7,172 nt of DNA from positions 1 to 7,172 of the forward strand of contig DCKD01000043.1 of the NCBI GenBank assembly GCA_002320245.1. The letters run 5' to 3'. Position 1 is the first letter of the stretch, and each line of letters starts with the position of its first letter. The notes under the pieces were generated by a model that was not told where the DNA came from, did no database searches, and worked only from the letters and a program-made list of their open reading frames with translations. Below are positions 5,609 through 7,172 of the stretch, in pieces. The DNA comes from Lachnospiraceae bacterium UBA1683. Its GTDB lineage: Bacteria > Bacillota > Clostridia > Lachnospirales > Lachnospiraceae. Both the position numbers and the translations under genes were made by a program.

Positions 5609-6999
5609 TAAAACCGGAACTTTTCTTCAAAATAGGCTTTCAAATCTTCAATTTTGACGCGTTCCTGTTCCATTGTATCTCTGTCCCGAACCGTTACCGC
5701 TCCGTCTTCTTCGGAGTCGAAGTCATATGTCACACAGAACGGTGTTCCAATTTCATCCTGACGGCGATAACGTTTTCCAATATTTCCACGGCCATCAAAT
5801 TCGCAGTTATAGTATTTCGCAAGTTCCGCATATACTTTCTCTGCACCTTCGTTTAGCTTCTTGGACAGCGGAAGTACGCCGACTTTTACTGGTGCCAGTG
5901 CCGGATGGAAATGCATTACGGTACGTGTATCCCCACCCTCCAGTTCTTCTTCATCATATGCACTGCACAGGAATGCAAGTACCATACGGTCAGCCCCCAG
6001 CGATGGTTCAATTACATATGGGATGTATTTTTCTTTTTTCTCATCATCAAAATATGTCAAATCCTGTTTTGATACTTCCATGTGCTGTGACAGGTCATAA
6101 TCTGTTCTGTCAGCAATTCCCCACAGCTCTCCCCATCCAAATGGGAAAAGGAATTCTACATCTGTTGTTGCTTTGCTGTAGAACGAAAGTTCTTCCTTGT
6201 CATGGTCACGGTACCTTACTTCATCCTCTTTAAGTCCCAGTGAACTCAGCCAATCCAGACAGAACTGTTTCCAGTATGCAAACCATTCCAAATCTGTTCC
6301 AGGCTCACAGAAAAATTCCAACTCCATCTGCTCGAATTCTCTTGTACGGAATGTAAAGTTACCCGGTGTAATCTCATTTCGGAACGATTTACCAATCTGT
6401 CCAATTCCAAATGGAATTTTTTTTCTTGATGTACGCTGTACATTTTTAAAGTTTACAAAAATCCCCTGTGCTGTTTCCGGACGTAAATAGACCGTATTTT
6501 TTGCATCTTCTGTTACACCCTGAAATGTCTTAAACATCAGATTGAATTGACGGATATCCGTAAAATTATGCTTGCCGCAAGTCGGGCATGGAATGTTGTG
6601 TTCTTCAATGAAGGAAGTCATCTGCTCCTGTGACCATGCGTCAACAGCACCTTCGATTTCAATATCGTGTTCCGCGCAATAATGCTCAATCAGTTTATCT
6701 GCACGGAAACGCTCGTGACATTCTTTACAATCCATCAGCGGATCAGAGAATCCCCCGAGATGTCCGGATGCAATCCATGTCTGCGGATTCATCAGGATTG
6801 CACAGTCAACGCCTACATTATATGGGGATTCCTGAATAAATTTCTGCCACCATGCACGTTTTACATTATTTTTCAGCTCAACTCCAAGATTTCCATAATC
6901 CCATGTATTTGCAAGCCCCCCGTAAATCTCAGACCCCGGATACACAAACCCCCTTGATTTTGCAAGAGCTACAATCTTGTCCATTGTCTTTTCTGCCAT
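5608..6999 (-). CDS. glyQS: Glycyl-tRNA synthetase, dimeric single-chain type
   Basis: Class II aminoacyl-tRNA synthetase charging tRNA-Gly with glycine at the cost of ATP to AMP + PPi; cytosolic homodimer. The 463 residues are normal for the eukaryote/archaeal-like single-chain form (also written glyS), unlike the two-subunit GlyQ+GlyS enzyme of many bacteria. The N-terminus has GFVYPGSEIYGGLANTWDYG (17-36). An insertion with Cys pairs CKEC (91-94) and CPTCG (138-142) may bind zinc. RPETAQGIF (173-181) and motif 2, FRNEITPGNFTFRTREFEQ with Arg207, follow. GWGELWGIADRTDYDL (288-303) is in the glycine-binding region. Motif 3 is EPSLGADRMVLAFL with Arg338. The anticodon-binding domain covers about 360-463. 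GAGGAA lies nine bases before the ATG. It has its own promoter, and the mobile element begins at its stop codon. Confidence 0.97.
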   Translation of the reverse strand: MAEKTMDKIVALAKSRGFVYPGSEIYGGLANTWDYGNLGVELKNNVKRAWWQKFIQESPYNVGVDCAILMNPQTWIASGHLGGFSDPLMDCKECHERFRADKLIEHYCAEHDIEIEGAVDAWSQEQMTSFIEEHNIPCPTCGKHNFTDIRQFNLMFKTFQGVTEDAKNTVYLRPETAQGIFVNFKNVQRTSRKKIPFGIGQIGKSFRNEITPGNFTFRTREFEQMELEFFCEPGTDLEWFAYWKQFCLDWLSSLGLKEDEVRYRDHDKEELSFYSKATTDVEFLFPFGWGELWGIADRTDYDLSQHMEVSKQDLTYFDDEKKEKYIPYVIEPSLGADRMVLAFLCSAYDEEELEGGDTRTVMHFHPALAPVKVGVLPLSKKLNEGAEKVYAELAKYYNCEFDGRGNIGKRYRRQDEIGTPFCVTYDFDSEEDGAVTVRDRDTMEQERVKIEDLKAYFEEKFRF

Positions 7000-7007
7000 A
7001 ACTTTTG

Positions 7008-7013
7008 TTCCTC
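7008..7013 (-). promoter_or_regulatory. Ribosome binding site of glyQS
   Basis: GAGGAA on the minus strand, with about eight to nine bases before the ATG at 6999. It agrees with the conserved N-terminus that begins shortly after. Confidence 0.75.
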
Positions 7014-7055
7014 ACATTCTTTTCAATCTTCTATAATTCCCATCCGCGCCCATAT

Positions 7056-7089
7056 TTTCAACATACTTTATCGCACTTCTGGGTTGAAA
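7056..7089 (-). other. Small hairpin in the glyQS leader
   Basis: In the leader RNA TTTCAAC (7083-7089) can pair with GTTGAAA (7056-7062) around a 20-base loop. The stem is weak and no terminator or anti-terminator pair is visible. I see no T-box core in the roughly 98-base leader. Confidence 0.25.
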
Positions 7090-7104
7090 TTTTAATTGCT
7101 ACCT

Positions 7105-7133
7105 ATTATAGCGGTTCTATTCAAATTTGTAAA
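7105..7133 (-). promoter_or_regulatory. Sigma-A promoter of glyQS
   Basis: On the minus strand TTTACA (7128-7133) is followed after 17 bases by a perfect TATAAT (7105-7110). This is near consensus. Transcription would start about base 7098, giving a leader of about 98 bases. Confidence 0.85.
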
Positions 7134-7144
7134 GGATTTACAGG

Positions 7145-7168
7145 AACTGACACGGGAGTTTGACAGTT
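7145..7168. promoter_or_regulatory. Imperfect inverted repeat with a rightward TTGACA at the window edge
   Basis: AACTGACA (7145-7152) and TGACAGTT (7161-7168) are inverted copies with one mismatch, spaced by eight bases, just upstream of the glyQS promoter. The second half overlaps a perfect plus-strand TTGACA (7160-7165). It could be an operator or the -35 of a divergent gene, but the window ends before any -10 could be seen. Confidence 0.25.
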
Positions 7169-7172
7169 GAAA

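Noticed and set aside
5673..6233. 186-codon plus-strand open frame opposite glyQS
   Set aside because: It is antisense to a clearly conserved gene and rich in His, Pro and Leu, as expected of a shadow frame.

Overview
The window looks like a chromosomal segment of a Firmicute in class Clostridia, probably a Lachnospiraceae-type gut anaerobe. This is inferred from a PPi-type pyruvate, phosphate dikinase that resembles the Clostridium symbiosum enzyme closely along its length, a single-chain dimeric glycyl-tRNA synthetase, a clostridial M18 aminopeptidase, strong AGGAGG-like ribosome binding sites and canonical sigma-A promoters. Every gene I can support lies on the minus strand, so transcription runs from right to left.

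In transcription order: at the right edge, a near-consensus promoter (7105-7133) drives glyQS (5608-6999), glycyl-tRNA synthetase. Immediately after its stop codon lies a compact mobile element of about 980 bp (4631-5608). It consists of an IS200-like/REP-associated tyrosine transposase (RAYT) gene enclosed by two roughly 80-bp arms in inverted orientation. Each arm has a GGGGACGTAG hairpin on the outside and a 34-bp inverted repeat on the inside. The outer edge of the far arm ends just before the ribosome binding site of the M18 aminopeptidase gene apeA (3238-4608), so the element separates glyQS from apeA. Downstream of apeA is a 374-bp non-genic stretch. It holds 2.6 copies of a 34-bp tandem repeat with a doubtful 41-codon basic ORF, then an intrinsic terminator (3012-3041), then the ppdK promoter (2928-2956). 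ppdK (239-2863) is full length and has its active-site residues.

The left edge is unusual. Between the ppdK stop codon and a strong terminator (59-96) lie 130 bp that read as the carboxyl end of an unrelated protein with no start of its own. Directly after the terminator's T-run the sequence changes into what looks like the 5' end of a group IIC (bacterial class C) intron, which leaves the window at base 1. Class C introns are known to insert just behind intrinsic terminators, so location and sequence support each other.

The three housekeeping genes (translation, peptide turnover, pyruvate/PEP interconversion) do not form an obvious pathway; at least ppdK and glyQS have their own promoters. 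I see no new multi-gene system. The parts most worth a second look are the compound RAYT element, the intron-at-terminator junction and the orphan carboxyl-terminal fragment. Family assignments come from reading the sequence; no database search was run.
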